A stretch of DNA of 64,000 nucleotides, taken from assembly GCF_023101765.2 (NCBI RefSeq), contig NC_064215.1:10478001-10542000 (forward strand), read 5' to 3'. The position numbers and the translations under genes are program-made. This document shows, in pieces, positions 33,501-44,547 of the stretch; position 1 is the stretch's first letter, and the number at the start of each line of letters is the position of its first letter. The stretch is from Spodoptera frugiperda. Its lineage: Eukaryota > Arthropoda > Insecta > Lepidoptera > Noctuidae. The notes under the pieces were generated by a model, which saw only the letters and a list, made by a program, of their open reading frames with translations, had not been told where the DNA came from and did not search any database.

Positions 33501-36500
33501 TACAAGGAACAGAAGTTAAAAGTTTAAAACAATAAAAACTTAAGGACGAGGCACTACTGCTACTGCTGCTAGCTCCAGTGGCCTTATTCGAAGGGATGTA
33601 GGTGTCGGGGTACCGGGTAGTGAAGTAGGTTAAAGGGTAGTGGGCCGTAATAGCCGGTGACGTATTACGGCGCGTAATGAACCCGCCGCGTCTGAATGAA
33701 GACTTACAAGTGCCCGCTGAGATATAGCTGACTAGATGTGTCTACTATCGCCAGTGGATAAACTTATGTCATAATAAAGTAAATGTTGAGCTTATTGTAT
33801 CATTTTTGAAGTAATTTAAGGCTTTAATTCAGTAGCCATATAACAAAAGATAACTATTGGTTAGTTTAATACAACTTTGTTACACAAAAGATGTAGCTTC
33901 GTTAAAAATGTATACAATTTTGTGTAACCAATAGCTAGAGGTATCTCTCAGTTTGTATTTAATTAATCTTCTACTAACCTGTCACTTAAATAAGTTGGCT
34001 GACTGTACATTTTTTAAGGGGGAAAATCATCATCAATGACTTCTCCCGCCTTGGGTGAGGCGAGAGGGAGTGTCAGACTCTTACTGACAAAAAACCACCC
34101 CGTTCCTACTCCTGCTTTTCTAGCCGGAGCTCCGGTAAACCCGCTAGATAGTCCGCAGCTCTGGACACAAACGGCTTACGGGGCACTCATAACTGCGGAC
34201 ATTTTTAAGTATAACTCCGTGTTTTGATCGAATTATCAGTAAATTGAAAGAATGTGGAAAATACTTTCCTTCTGTGTTTTATCTCAATGTAGTCTATGTT
34301 ATGTTATGTTAGAGGGCTAGGAGCGGATTGTTCCAGAACAACGACATGCCCGGTTTATGCACAATTTTGATTTATTACTTCGAGTAACTTGCTCTCGGTG
34401 GAAGGGTTTACCTTTAATTAATTTTCATGTAAGATGGAACAGGTTGGTGGAACTATAAACCGTAGCTTATTCTATTCGTCAGTGGGTAAGTAGGTTCTTG
34501 TTTCTGGTTAATGTCAAAGGTACCTGTGATACGTTTGTTTTATTATGAAATGTAAACTGGAATCAAGACTGTCTCGTTGGTCGAGTGAGTTCGATTCCCG
34601 GGTCGGGCAAAATGTTGTTGGGCTTTTTTCGGCTTTAAAAAAAAAATCAGTAGTAGCACGGAGTTTGAAATAGTGCCCTGTATATGGCAAAGGCTCACCC
34701 GCTATTATATGGGACTTATTTATAACACTAATGGTGAAAAGTGGGTGTAATAGTGGCATTACGTGCCGTAATGTGCAGGAGCAGCTGTGTTTACGCCTTC
34801 AGGAATAAAAGGTATGACATAGCGTGTAAACTAGAATCAGATAAGTTACGTTCCTATGAACTTCAGACTCATATTACATCATTAATTTTATTACCATTGA
34901 AAAACTTTTTACCCTACTGCCAAAAAGAGGCTCATTCATTGAAGTTTCTATCTATTGTCACATCAAAGCATATATTATATCATATTGTATTTCAAAACAA
35001 AAAAATTAATAAACAAATTAACTTGAGAATTTAGGAGTCCTCAAAAGAGAAATGTCCATCAGTCATTTGTCAGTGGGTAGACAAGTTGTCTATGAAGTGG
35101 GCGGGGCTTACACGACAAGGATGCTGTTCCCTGTTTGCTACCGTTCTGCGTGTACGCAGCGCTCTCTTGATTGAACAAGTCTTGATCCTTGGTATTAATT
35201 ACTTTAAGATGTTTAAAATAAATGTTGTACACATTCATAAAAGATATTAAGATACTATTATTGTTTAGGTATTATGTTACGTTTATATGCAAAAAAATGA
35301 AACTTTACTCATCCTTATTTTTATTGTAGGTATTGGTTGTTAACATTTTGTGATTTTTTTCGGAAAACCACCCTATTACTAGATATTCGAAGATCCTTCT
35401 ATGAAATAAAATAAACTGCTTGATAACATAAGACATTCAAAGCAAAATGCCATTGTTAAAGGTAGATAAAGTACCTATCAGAAACAGAGAGGCCATGCTT
35501 CCCTAATCTAGTAGGATGAAACAGACTTACTAGATTAAGGTTAAACAAAAAAAAAAAAAGAAAAAATTAAAAACAACTTTTACTTTTTCCAAAATGAGAC
35601 GAAAATAAAAAAAAAATCGAAAGTTCCGTCCATTAGTGCTGAGACGTCGAGTATCGATTACACGGTGCGTTAAAAATAAATCAATCGGAAATTCTAAGTT
35701 TTTTGTACACCGGACTTTGCTTTATTTAAACGAAAAAAGTGAATCAATCAAGAATCGATTAATTGATAAATACTGTTATGCACGAATAATTAAAACGTAA
35801 TTTTGATGAAGACCTACTTATAATTAATTTTGGTCTAAGATTATTAGGTAATAATGGATAATGGTTATTATAATTCCTCAACTTGTGTAAAAATGCGGTA
35901 ACTCGATGTGATGTTGATGTCTTTTTCAAGATGTCCGTGAAAAATGGTTTATAAGGAAAAAGAAGTTAGTTAATTATATTCAGTCTTGAATGAAAGTTTT
36001 TTTTTTATAAAACTGCTTAACAGGCGACTATTCTTATTCTCTCCTTGATTAACTATTTGTGTTAAACCTACTTTTAAACTAATTTGAAGGTTGTTTAATT
36101 TATAATTAGAAAAAGTTAACTTTTCATAATTTACCTAATTAGCACTTAACGTAATCAAGTTTAAATTATTAAAAAGGAAAATATTGTTAAATGTTTACAC
36201 AATAACCAAACCGTTTCTGACCATGTTTTTTGTATAAATGTAATAATATGATAAAAGTAAAAATAGCGTAGACAGTCAAATTGTCGGTTATTTTAGAACT
36301 TATGAAGTTAGTCTTACTCGCGCAATCAGAGTCATTTAATGGTTACCAGTGACCGACTTTAGCGGAGGATTTGCCTTCAACAGTTTTCTTTTGGCAGTCA
36401 AAGACTTAAAACAAAATTTGTAATTTTACCAAAATTACAGAATAACAGACAGCCTATTAATTTCGCATTTATAATACATATATTAGTAAAAGTTTCCCAA

Positions 36501-38327
36501 GTACCAAAAATAATGGCGCGATAGTAAAATAGGCTCGGCGTGTAACACGACACGTAGAGACGCGACCGCAGCACCGCACGACAGATGACAGCCAGGACGT
36601 TGCCCGCCAACGCCATGTTTGTTTTTGTGCATTTTTTACACCATAGACAAGACGTGCGTATGGCGTAGTGCGTACGGCCAATGCATGTGCATAGTAAAAC
36701 TTGAACTTGAACTGTTAAAATTTATGCAATGTTTGTGAATAAAGTTGATGATTACATAATTATTGCCTTAATTATTACACTAATATTATAAATGTAAAAG
36801 TTTGTTTGTTTGGATGTTTGTCCGTCAATCACGCTGAAACTATTGAACGGATTTTGATGAAATTTGGTATACAGACAGGGTATGAGTTGACTTGGGTGAT
36901 AGGATACTTTTTGTCCCACGGGAACGCGGGCGAAGCCTCTGGCAGAAGCTAGTAGATACAATAAAATATCATGCCTATTATTCTCTGAAGGCTTAGGCAG
37001 AGATACATCAGATTAACACCCATGTTCTCCAATTATCGTGGTCTGTTGTACCTTTAAGAAATCTAGAATACTCAGTATAAACTTCATTAAGTCCCCCTTC
37101 ATGAAGAGAACATCTTCAAGGTCAAAGTACTTCAATTATGTAACTTCTCTAAATAGAACTGAACCACTCAAAATAGATCTCGTACTCTATTTGTACCTTC
37201 CATTCATGAGATTACGCTTCGAAAGGCAACTTTATTAAATCATTCAACCACTCAATAAAGCTATAAAACTTATCAAATATGTAATTACGTTTGGCATTAC
37301 CTTAACCAAAATACCTTGAGACAGCACAGTGGCGCCACTGGTTTACGATACTGCGAAAATTGAGAAGAATTCGTACTTTTTTCCTTTAGTTCCAGATTTG
37401 GCCGCGGGTCTTTCTAGAGTGGTGGTATTGTAAAGAAGTTTCCTGTCAATTTCGCGTTTCTTACTAACAAAATGATTCGCTAAGCGCCGTTTAATTTCAC
37501 GGATAATTTGTGTGGATCGAATGCCCTTTGTTTTTCGTAAATTAAGTATTGATCGACAGACTTCACTGTCTGCCGGTTTTTATTTTAAAACGATAATAAA
37601 GATATTTTAAATGTGTTTGTATTTTTCCATTCATTGATAGTTGAATTTTTTTTTAGTTGTGTTGCCCGTATAATAGGTAATGATTTAATTTGGTAGAAAC
37701 TAAGTCTTTTTTAAGGGGGGAAAATTATCCAATGACTTCTCCCGTCTTGGGTGAGGCGAGAGGGAGTGTCAGACTCTTACTGACTAAAACCAACTCGTTC
37801 CTACTCCTGCTTTTCATGCCGGAGCCCCGGTAAACCTGCCAGGTCCACAATGTCGGTGTTTAGAACATGTTAATTAAATGAAATTGTCTTACGATATAAA
37901 TAACTTTACATGTTGATAAAGTTTAAATATAGTATAGAGTTGATAGACGTCTAGTATTTTTGTAGAATTTTAAAGGAGTCATTGTTATTTGAAATAAAAG
38001 ATCGATAGACTGTAAGCCCCCCCTATTACATGGGACTTATAACACAAATGGCGTAATGTGCACCTTTGCACCTCTGCCTATCCCTTCTGGGAAAAATACT
38101 GTTAGAAAAACAACAAACATACCTACAATAATAGTTTTTGATGTCTTCGTACTCTGTCATTCTAAAAAGGCCCTTATGACCTAAACGTTTGAGGATTCCA
38201 TTTATACTCACTTTCCATCCTTTATCCTCTGCTTGTTGTGTTTGTCGTGGAAGTCCAGCAGCTCCTGTATCAGGCCTTCTTCTATCATGGAGTCCACGCG
38301 GGAGTTCAGTCGCTGATCGTGGACACT
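30228..38327 (-). CDS. TRIT1: tRNA dimethylallyltransferase (TRIT1), C-terminal 217 residues, three exons
   Basis: Adds a dimethylallyl group to N6 of A37 next to the anticodon of certain cytosolic and mitochondrial tRNAs. Exons join(38212..38327, 31086..31296, 30228..30554), minus strand, with canonical borders and phases adding to 654 nt including stop. Visible: VDSMIEEGLIQELLDFH (helical insertion domain), FQTLGFKEFHEYL, a RRYARRQNKMIRGRFL basic tRNA-binding segment, VPPIYELDTTDVSKWDE, and a C-terminal U1/matrin-type zinc finger, Cys-x2-Cys-x12-His-x5-His (CEVCKRIFIGDN..., H, ..., H). This order matches animal TRIT1. The P-loop and catalytic N-terminal exons were not found and should lie above 38340, possibly beyond the window. 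The gene is tail to tail with TFB1M. Confidence 0.95.
31086..31296 (-). CDS. TRIT1: TRIT1 penultimate exon
   Basis: 211 nt between TTCCAG and GTAAG. It encodes PPDYTKGVFQTLGFKEFHEYL, then LLEQSIENMKMGTRRYARRQ (written in part), ending FLEHPTRE. The RYARRQ block is a hallmark of the IPPT family. Confidence 0.96.
32986..33232 (+). repeat. Dispersed retroelement fragment (unnamed family)
   Basis: GC-richer block containing GGTGGTAAGTGATGATGCGG and a CTTGAAGCGAAGCGCTTC stem, similar in style to common lepidopteran LINE or SINE 3' ends. The 72-codon open frame inside it is not a gene. Confidence 0.6.
33252..33455. mobile_element. Non-autonomous TIR element, family E, copy 1
   Basis: Left end ATTGTAACTTTCGTGAGACA, centre GTAGCAGCGCGACAATCGCC, right part GCTTGAAACTAGTCGAGTTC followed by GTGAGTAAGCCGATAACAT. 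Related copies lie at 42886-43012 and 44548-44762. The far right terminal repeat is degenerate here. Confidence 0.75.
34011..34165 (-). repeat. SINE family A copy
   Basis: T-run, AAAATCATCATCAATGACTT, the conserved GAGGCGAGAGGGAGTGTCAG, ACCACCCCGTTCCTACTCCT and CCGGTAAACCCGCTAGATAG. Duplications not clear. Confidence 0.88.
34575..34815 (+). repeat. tRNA-derived SINE, family B, copy with head
   Basis: The head carries an RNA polymerase III B-box-like GGTCGAGTGAGTTCGATTCC, then CGGGCAAAATGTTGTTGGGC and the family body ending in the CATTACGTGCCGTAATG stem. It is not a functional tRNA gene because the cloverleaf is incomplete. Confidence 0.85.
36358..36391. repeat. 34 bp dispersed repeat, copy 2
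   Basis: Identical over 34 bases to 4407-4440, with weaker flanking similarity. Confidence 0.7.
36781..36952 (+). mobile_element. Helitron-like non-autonomous element, 3' part
   Basis: TTTGTTTGTTTGGATGTTTG, TCCGTCAATCACGCTGAAAC, ATTTTGATGAAATTTGGTAT and a GC-rich hairpin ACGCGGGCGAAGCC near the end, finishing GAAGCTAG before a T. CTAG plus T and a terminal hairpin suit a Helitron 3' end. Relatives at 26971 (inverted) and 42073. Confidence 0.75.
37708..37845 (-). repeat. SINE family A copy
   Basis: T-run, AAAATTATCCAATGACTTCT, GAGGCGAGAGGGAGTGTCAG, truncated after CCGGTAAACCTGCCAGGT. Confidence 0.88.
38014..38102 (+). repeat. SINE family B fragment
   Basis: CCCCCTATTACATGGGACTT then ATAACACAAATGG, then GTAATGTGCACC and a CTCTGCCTATCCCTTCTGGG end, matching the 3' half of family B. 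It lies about 110 bp from the TRIT1 exon donor. Confidence 0.8.
38212..38327 (-). CDS. TRIT1: TRIT1 upstream exon (third from the end)
   Basis: 116 nt; the acceptor is TTACAG and the donor GTGAGT. It encodes SVHDQRLNSRVDSMIEEGLI and QELLDFHDKHNKQRIKDGK, equal to the LDERLDKRVDDML...LRDFH region of animal TRIT1. An acceptor two bases further in is possible. SINE sequences lie within about 115 bp on both sides. Confidence 0.93.
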
Positions 38328-38397
38328 CTGTAACATGAATTGCACGGATATTAAACTTTCATCGCTGTAGTGGATTTAGTTAGGGCTTGGTATTTAC

Positions 38398-38540
38398 TAT
38401 TTTTGTTAAGACGGTAAAATTATCGCATGACTTCTCCCTCCTTGGGTGAGGCGAGAGGAAGTGATTAAAAGCAGCCCATTCCTCCTCCTGTTTTGAACCA
38501 GAGCACCGGTAACCTGTTACGTTGCCCGCAGCTCTGGATC
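38398..38540 (-). repeat. SINE family A copy with 13 bp target duplication
   Basis: Flanked by GCTTGGTATTTAC at 38385-38397 and 38541-38553. Core degenerate but clear (CTTGGGTGAGGCGAGAGGAA). It is inserted about 70 bp upstream of the TRIT1 exon acceptor. Confidence 0.93.
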
Positions 38541-38966
38541 GCTTGGTATTTACCTACGGCTAATCTCAATAACTTGACAGACTCATACATTTGACAGAGA
38601 CCGGGCAGCAGTATTCTCTCAAACTTGAACCTTATACACCTTATAACCCGTAGGCAAAGCGTGGAGAAGGCATACACCTAAAATTTCCTAGTTTACGACA
38701 AGAGTCTTATGTGAATGGTTTAAATCAACATTTCACAAAATCGTTATTTTTAATATTTGCGAAATAGTGGCAGGTGTTCCAATACTGTTTGATGTTAGGA
38801 CGAAGACCCTGACTCCCCCATGGAACAACTTTACCTAGGGAACGGAGGATTCCCGTGAGAAACCGAATAAATCTGAATTCGCCATGTGATTAGATAAGTG
38901 ACCAAATGTTGATAAATGCAAGCATTGTAGTCCAAACAGTTACCTAGGTGATTACGTCACTATGCT

Positions 38967-39119
38967 TTTTTTTTTTTTGGAAAATCATTCAATGACTTCT
39001 CTCGCCAGGGCAAAGCGAGAGGGAGTGTCAGACTCTTACTGACTAAAAACCACCCCGTTCCTACTTCTGCTTGTCGAGCCGGAGCCCCGGTAAACCCGCT
39101 AGGTTGTCCGCAGCTCCGG
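38967..39119 (-). repeat. SINE family A copy with 13 bp target duplication
   Basis: Flanked by ACGTCACTATGCT at 38954-38966 and 39120-39132. Long T-run, AGCGAGAGGGAGTGTCAGAC and GCCGGAGCCCCGGTAAACCC are all present. Confidence 0.95.
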
Positions 39120-39194
39120 ACGTCACTATGCTAGTGGGAGATTAAAATATATGGAGGTATATGGAGGGATCACTTAAAAGATATAAATTTAGTT

Positions 39195-39435
39195 CCATTG
39201 AACTCGTTGGTCGGACAAGGGGTCTCGGGTTCGATTGCCGGGTCGGGCAAAGTATTGTTGGGCTTTTTTCGGTTTTTCGAAAAATTTTCAGTAGTAGCAC
39301 GGAGTCTGGAATTGTGCCCGGTATATGGCAATAGGCTCACCCCCTCCTATTACATGGGACTTATATTATAACACAAATGGTGAAAAGTGAGTGTACCTAC
39401 CTCGACCTACCCCTTCGGGTATAAGAGGCGTGACG
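39195..39435 (+). repeat. tRNA-derived SINE, family B, longest copy
   Basis: Head ACTCGTTGGTCGGACAAGG and B-box-like GGGTTCGATTGCCGGGTCGG, then AAGTATTGTTGGGCTTTTTT, AGTAGTAGCACGGAGTCTGG, GGTATATGGCAATAGGCTCA and the 3' end CTACCCCTTCGGGTATAAGA. Confidence 0.9.
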
Positions 39436-39811
39436 TTGCTGAAGTTCCATTGAACATAAATTAAATCGCTAAGAAAACCTAGTTTAATATAAAATCCAAA
39501 GTACCAGGCGCGCATACCCGCGGCGGAGTTCCATCCAGTACAGGTAAACATAGTGGGACAACATCTACCAAGAAACCTTTATGAAGCCGAAGCCGTGCTA
39601 GTCTTGAAAAGATGTAATTTCCTTACCCTAAGCTGTTTTGCAATCTAGACACTATTGAAGCTGGGAAATCGGTTTAAGATTATAAGATGTCCGTTTTCTT
39701 GGGGAACGCGAATTAAATGGCTCGCTGATCTTCCTACCATCAGTCCAGTGCTTAATAATATCTGTTTCTTATGTTGATAAACACAAAAACAATTAATTTG
39801 ATCTGAATTAA

Positions 39812-39926
39812 GCAACGCACTTGTAATGATTAGCGCCTCTGGTTTTTCGGGTGTCGATGGGTGGCGCCGATTGCTTACTATTAGATGATCCGTCTGCCCG
39901 TTTACTGGCTTGTACCATAAAAAAGG
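39812..39926 (+). repeat. Family C short interspersed repeat
   Basis: GCAACGCACTTGTAATGATT, GGTGTCGATGGGTGGC, CGATTGCTTACTATTAGATG, CTTGTACCATAAAAAA end. Confidence 0.85.
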
Positions 39927-39929
39927 TCC

Positions 39930-41280
39930 TTATCCCATTCTGTTTCAGAATCCAACAGTCAACAGATTAAAAAAGTCTAAAAATACTACTCAGGATCCAT
40001 ATTAACCATAGGATTGAAGACTCCTGTGCTAAGTTGACGAAGTACTTATTTGTGGATGTCAACAAAGTTACAAGTACAACTCGAATGAAGAAAGAGTAAA
40101 TTGAAAACATGTTGAATAAGCTCGCTTCTCGATTCCCATACCAAACCTATGAATATGGTAATACCTGTGATTAGAGTACATGTCACTCGATTAGTCGACA
40201 TGTCTATTGTTGGTCGTTAACATGTTATAACGATCGCGAACGATTTAAAACAATCGATTAGATTGTGAGTCACGAATCGTTACGATTGGGCTTTGAAAAA
40301 CTTTGTCTGTATGCAATGCATACATTATGGGATTGAGTAGTGGAGTTGCTAAGGGAAACTTTGCATTTTTATTATTAAACGGTTTTATGTAGAGAGATTT
40401 TAAGTACCTGTTGATTTGTTTGGGTCACATTTAGTCATTGAAATTTGTAGTAGGTAATTGGAATTACACTCCTTTCCTGACGTCTGATCAATCTGATATT
40501 TGATACTCACACTTAATCTTGATGACCATACAGTATTAAAATCAAACAGTACAGTTACAGTACTAACATAAAAAAATATATATTTATTATTAAGAGAGAG
40601 AGAGTATTTCTTGTTAAGAGATGTATGACTTCTTTTTGGAAAGTCAAAGGTCTTGCATCACTAATAGAACAGAGATAGAGACGTCCATCCATCAATCCAT
40701 CCAGATAATCAAAACAGCAGCCACTACTAAAACATATAGGCCTCCCCCAATGACTTCCAAATCGGTCGGTTGGAAGCGACCTGCATCAACCGGCTCTCGC
40801 GACCCATTACATCACGCTATAAAACTATTACGATTACATTATTTACCTTTATCTATTTACGCCCTTTTGTTCAGCTATGTGTTGTCAGAACATTAAATAT
40901 CATAAAACCCTATTATTAACCACATACTGCGCATACTTCAATTATTTAACATGTAATGATAATAATGAATCATGCGCATGCATTTGACGCATTGTGTTTT
41001 CCGAATGCGTGCGGTGTGCTGTTGACAATGAGGTAGGATTGTTGTATGAGGTTAGTCCACATAGCTCGTAGAAAGAAAAAATTATGAAGAACCTCCTGAA
41101 GTTTCAGAATCCATAAAATTTATCTGTATCTTTTTGCATTCTCCCCTTCAGATATCGTCACATTCCTAAAACAATCTATTAATTTCATCAAGGGTTTTTC
41201 ACCTATTTACAAGGAAATAACGAAAAATGGGTGGTATATTCAAAGAGATTAAGGAAATGTGACGACAATTACAACAGCAA
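39930..41280. other. No gene identified; small repeats
   Basis: A short GA microsatellite lies at 40593-40604. A segment at about 40682-40806 (CCATCAATCCATCCAG, then CCCCCAATGACTTCCAAATC) resembles a lepidopteran LINE 3' end. The 91-codon open frame at 40621-40896 lies across it and is not supported as a gene. Confidence 0.55.
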
Positions 41281-41282
41281 TT

Positions 41283-41427
41283 GCTGTTCTTTAATCTCGT
41301 TAAAACTCGAGAACAGCTGGACCGATTTGGCAAATTTCGGTCTTAAATTATTTGTGGACATCTAAAGCTGGTGTAAAAGGTGAGAAAAAAATGTTTGAGG
41401 CGGTACGAAGTTTGCCGAATCAGCTAG
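41283..41427 (+). mobile_element. Helitron-like 3' end, second family
   Basis: CTCGTTAAAACTCGAGAACA, GCTGGACCGATTTGGCAAAT, TCGGTCTTAAATTATTTGTG, finishing GAAGTTTGCCGAATCAGCTAG before T. This is a widespread lepidopteran repeat end with the CTAG plus T terminus. Confidence 0.7.
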
Positions 41428-41745
41428 TGTGTAATATTTATTACGTTAAATGGAACTCTAAAGCAACCTAACTAAGGTTCATATCTAATCACAATCCTCA
41501 ATGCATAAAGACGAGTACCCACTATTCACATGAACACAGCTAACACTATGCGATCGTACATCCATGTTGGTCACGGTTATGTCATTTGGGTCAAGCGTGT
41601 GTCAATCCTTCGGCGACCTTTCTCATGCACGATTACAGGTGCACAGTCCACTGACTGACTACCTACTAGGTACTGGGCTAGGCTCACTTAGTCACTTTGT
41701 TTGGTACTAGGACTAGGTGAATCACAGCACACTAATATTATACTT

Positions 41746-41944
41746 TTTTTTTTTTTTGAGGGGGAAAATCATCCAATGACTTTTCTCGCCTTGGGCGAGG
41801 CGAGAGGGAGTGTCAGACTCTTACTGACTAAAAACCACCCCGTTCCTTCTCCTGCTTTTCGAGCCGGAGCCCCGGTAAACCCGCTAGGTAGTCCCCAGCT
41901 CCGGATTTGGCATCAGCCCTACTGGGCCCCATCTGTGGTGGTAA
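41746..41944 (-). repeat. SINE family A copy, longer form, 15 bp target duplication
   Basis: Flanked by ACTAATATTATACTT at 41731-41745 and 41945-41959. Contains the core plus the extra head segment (CATCAGCCCTACTGGGCCCC, ATCTGTGGTGGT). The perfect 15 bp duplication suggests a young insertion. Confidence 0.95.
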
Positions 41945-42072
41945 ACTAATATTATACTTAAAGTAATAAAAGTCGTTGGTTAGACGGTTTCAAACTGAAT
42001 GAATTTATTTAGCAAGTTCGTTCATAGGCTAAATACATATCGAAAAGTTTCACGGTTCACCCCATTTAGACT

Positions 42073-42226
42073 TAGTTTTGTTTGTTTGGATGTTTGTCCG
42101 TCAATAACGCTGAAACTACTGAATGGATTTTGATGAAATTTGGTATACAGACAGGGTATGAGCTGGCTTGGGTGATAGGATACTTTTATTCCACGGGAAC
42201 GCGGGCGAAGCCGCTGGTAGAAGCTG
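42073..42226 (+). mobile_element. Helitron-like non-autonomous element copy
   Basis: Same body as 36781-36952 (TTGTTTGGATGTTTGTCCGT, TGATGAAATTTGGTATACAG, GAACGCGGGCGAAGCCGCTG); the final CTAG has mutated to CTGG. Confidence 0.75.
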
Positions 42227-42885
42227 GGATAGCATATTTGTAATAATGTACGTTAATGAGTAGGCATAATAAACAATTATCTTGATCGATTAAAATAGTT
42301 AATTTTTGCAATGAACATCGCACACATTCGCTATAAGCCAGCACTTCTTTCAGTGTTTGTTTAATTGTTAATCAATTTGAACCTTTACTAGAAGCAGAAA
42401 ATATACTAAAAAACGTAGCCCATCCGTTTTTCGCACATTTGAAAAGCTAGCCTATGTTTCTGTATGAAGTTCATCAAAATCAGTTCAGCAATTTCGATAT
42501 AAAACTGTGCCTTAACAATCAAATTGAATCACTTTTGCTTTTCTAATCGCAAGTTGTCTATAATAAACTATAAGTACTTTACCTTCCACACTTATTAAGT
42601 AGCCGTTAAGGGGCAAACCAGATACTTTACAACTTATATTAAAGGCAGGCAACCAGTACACGTGTGCTTTTTACACGTGCTGGTAACAAAAGCTGATCCT
42701 CCACGCAGAGTAGCTAAGTAGCAAGGAAACAATGTGTTGAGGGAATAAGTACGGAGCGGCAACCGCGCGGGAAGATGGGATGTTATTCGTGTTAGCTGTT
42801 TTTATTATAAGCGTATTTCGCTTAATTTGAATTGATGTTTGAATTATATTTGGATGGCCATATTACTTTTATTCAGCATTCCTCA

Positions 42886-43012
42886 TGCTGCTCATGAATA
42901 TGAGCCTCTAGCATGGCTTGAAACTAGTCGAGTTCCTCGTCAAACAATTACGTGAGTAAGCCGATAACATAGTAATTAGTTTAGTATGTCTCACGAAAGC
43001 TACAATAAATTC
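42886..43012 (+). mobile_element. Non-autonomous TIR element, family E, partial copy 2
   Basis: GCTGCTCATGAATATGAGCC, GGCTTGAAACTAGTCGAGTT, GTGAGTAAGCCGATAACATA and right terminal repeat AGTATGTCTCACGAAAGCTA, the complement of the left end of copy 1. Confidence 0.75.
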
Positions 43013-43029
43013 AATTATTCATCATGCTG

Positions 43030-43226
43030 TTTTTTTTTGAGGGTGTAAAATCATCCAATGACTTTTCCCGCCGTGGTTGAGGCGAGAGGAAGTATCAGAC
43101 TCTTCCTTACTAAAAACCACAACGTTCCTACTTCTACTTTGACCTGGAGCTCCGGTAATTTGTTACGTTGTCTGCAGCTCCGGATCGAGTATCAGCCCTA
43201 CTGCGCCCCATCTGTAGTGGATTATG
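43030..43226 (-). repeat. SINE family A copy, longer form, 10 bp target duplication
   Basis: Flanked by CATCATGCTG at 43020-43029 and 43227-43236. The core is diverged (GTGGTTGAGGCGAGAGGAAG) and the head segment is present (ATCAGCCCTACTGCGCCCCA). Confidence 0.92.
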
Positions 43227-43507
43227 CATCATGCTGCGTTTCCAAAGACCAAGGCTTGTTAACTAACAAACTACACTAAGCCAGAAACATTGATTAGTAA
43301 TCTCAATCTAACATAATCAACGCCCTAATAAAATAATCTAATAACGAATTTAGCACAAACATATTTCATACAAGGGTTAGCTTGTACAAGGGGTATGCCG
43401 GTCCCAGTCGGTGAAGATACATGAGGTACACAACCATAGCACAGAGAGAACAGAATATCTACTATAAGTCATACAGTGACGTCAGTATAGAACACATTTG
43501 TCACCCT

Positions 43508-43664
43508 TTTTTTAAGGGCGGAAAATCATCCAATGACTTCTCCCGCCTTGGGTGAAGCGAGAGGGAGTGTCAAACTCTTACTGACTAAAAACCACTCCGT
43601 TCCTACTTCTGCCCTTCGAGCCGGATCCCCGGTAAACCCGCTAGGTAGTCCGCAGCTCCGGATG
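43508..43664 (-). repeat. SINE family A copy, 14 bp target duplication
   Basis: Flanked by ACATTTGTCACCCT at 43494-43507 and 43665-43678. Core intact, head segment absent. Confidence 0.95.
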
Positions 43665-44547
43665 ACATTTGTCACCCTACACTCTCCACGGAAGTCAGAA
43701 CGCACCTAGGTAAGTAACGACTAAGGGATTATACATTTCTAGATATCGGCCAGCAATGCTTTTTGATAAACCTGAACTAAGGTTAAGACCTATAGCTATC
43801 TAGGACTAGTCCTAGCATATTATAATGATAAAGCATTCAAGTTCCTTCCGTTACTCTGATTACAATATTTTACTGAATCGGAATTAGATCTAAAATTGCT
43901 AAGACTTAAGGTAAAGGAGCTCAGATCACCCACATTTCTTATGACACAGTAGAAGAAAGAGGAAAGAGGAGATAGAACATCGCTAAAAAATGTACTTAGA
44001 GAGAGATACCATGGTCTTACGAAAACCAATGCAGTTGTAACTTCACCAGTGTTGCGTGTGATCTATCTGCTCTTTAACATTCAATCTCAAAAAGACAGAT
44101 TACATGTACCGAAGGACCAAAAATTTTACCCAATCTATGCACTTCGTTTATGCACAAATTAGACATACTGCATTATAACACACTGTGTCTCAGTTCACAT
44201 GCACACGTAATACATTCGCGTCCTCGTGCCCGATACACAAGATAATTTCAATACTAGATAAATTTGACTTTGACTCCAAGCCACTGACTGACTTATGTCA
44301 GTGCCCTTGTCATAACTACACTTGCGTTTATTGTGAACATCGCATAGATATATGCACTGGAACTTCTATACGGTTTCATTTGCTGAAACCTTTTTTAAAT
44401 GCCAATGAATGATGTCTATAGAGAATAAGGTTCATCATCATCATATCAACCATAAAACGTGCACTGCAAAATAAACTTTCTCGTTATTACTCCCAGATCA
44501 AACAATCCTTACTGATATTTTGTTCGAAGTTTTTGGCTTACTCATCT

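Larger units (their letters stand above)
31297..38211 (-). other. TRIT1 intron, 6.9 kb, repeat-rich
   Basis: No coding sequence recognised. It holds repeats annotated separately: LINE/SINE-like fragment 32986-33232, TIR element 33252-33455, SINE A at 34011, SINE B at 34560, 34 bp repeat at 36358, Helitron-like end at 36781, SINE A at 37708, SINE B fragment at 38014. Confidence 0.7.

Noticed and set aside
34036..34227. Open frames inside SINE A copies (34036, 41701, 43058, 47761)
   Set aside because: They translate the repeat core in the same way in each copy, which produces similar-looking peptides; this reflects SINE ancestry, not protein coding.
34575..34620. tRNA gene suggested by a B-box-like sequence
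   Set aside because: No complete cloverleaf can be formed; it is the head of a tRNA-derived SINE, repeated at 39195.
36398..36681. Two overlapping minus-strand frames of 72 and 70 codons
   Set aside because: Overlapping in different frames, no recognised motif, AT-rich ends; probably chance in a slightly GC-richer patch.
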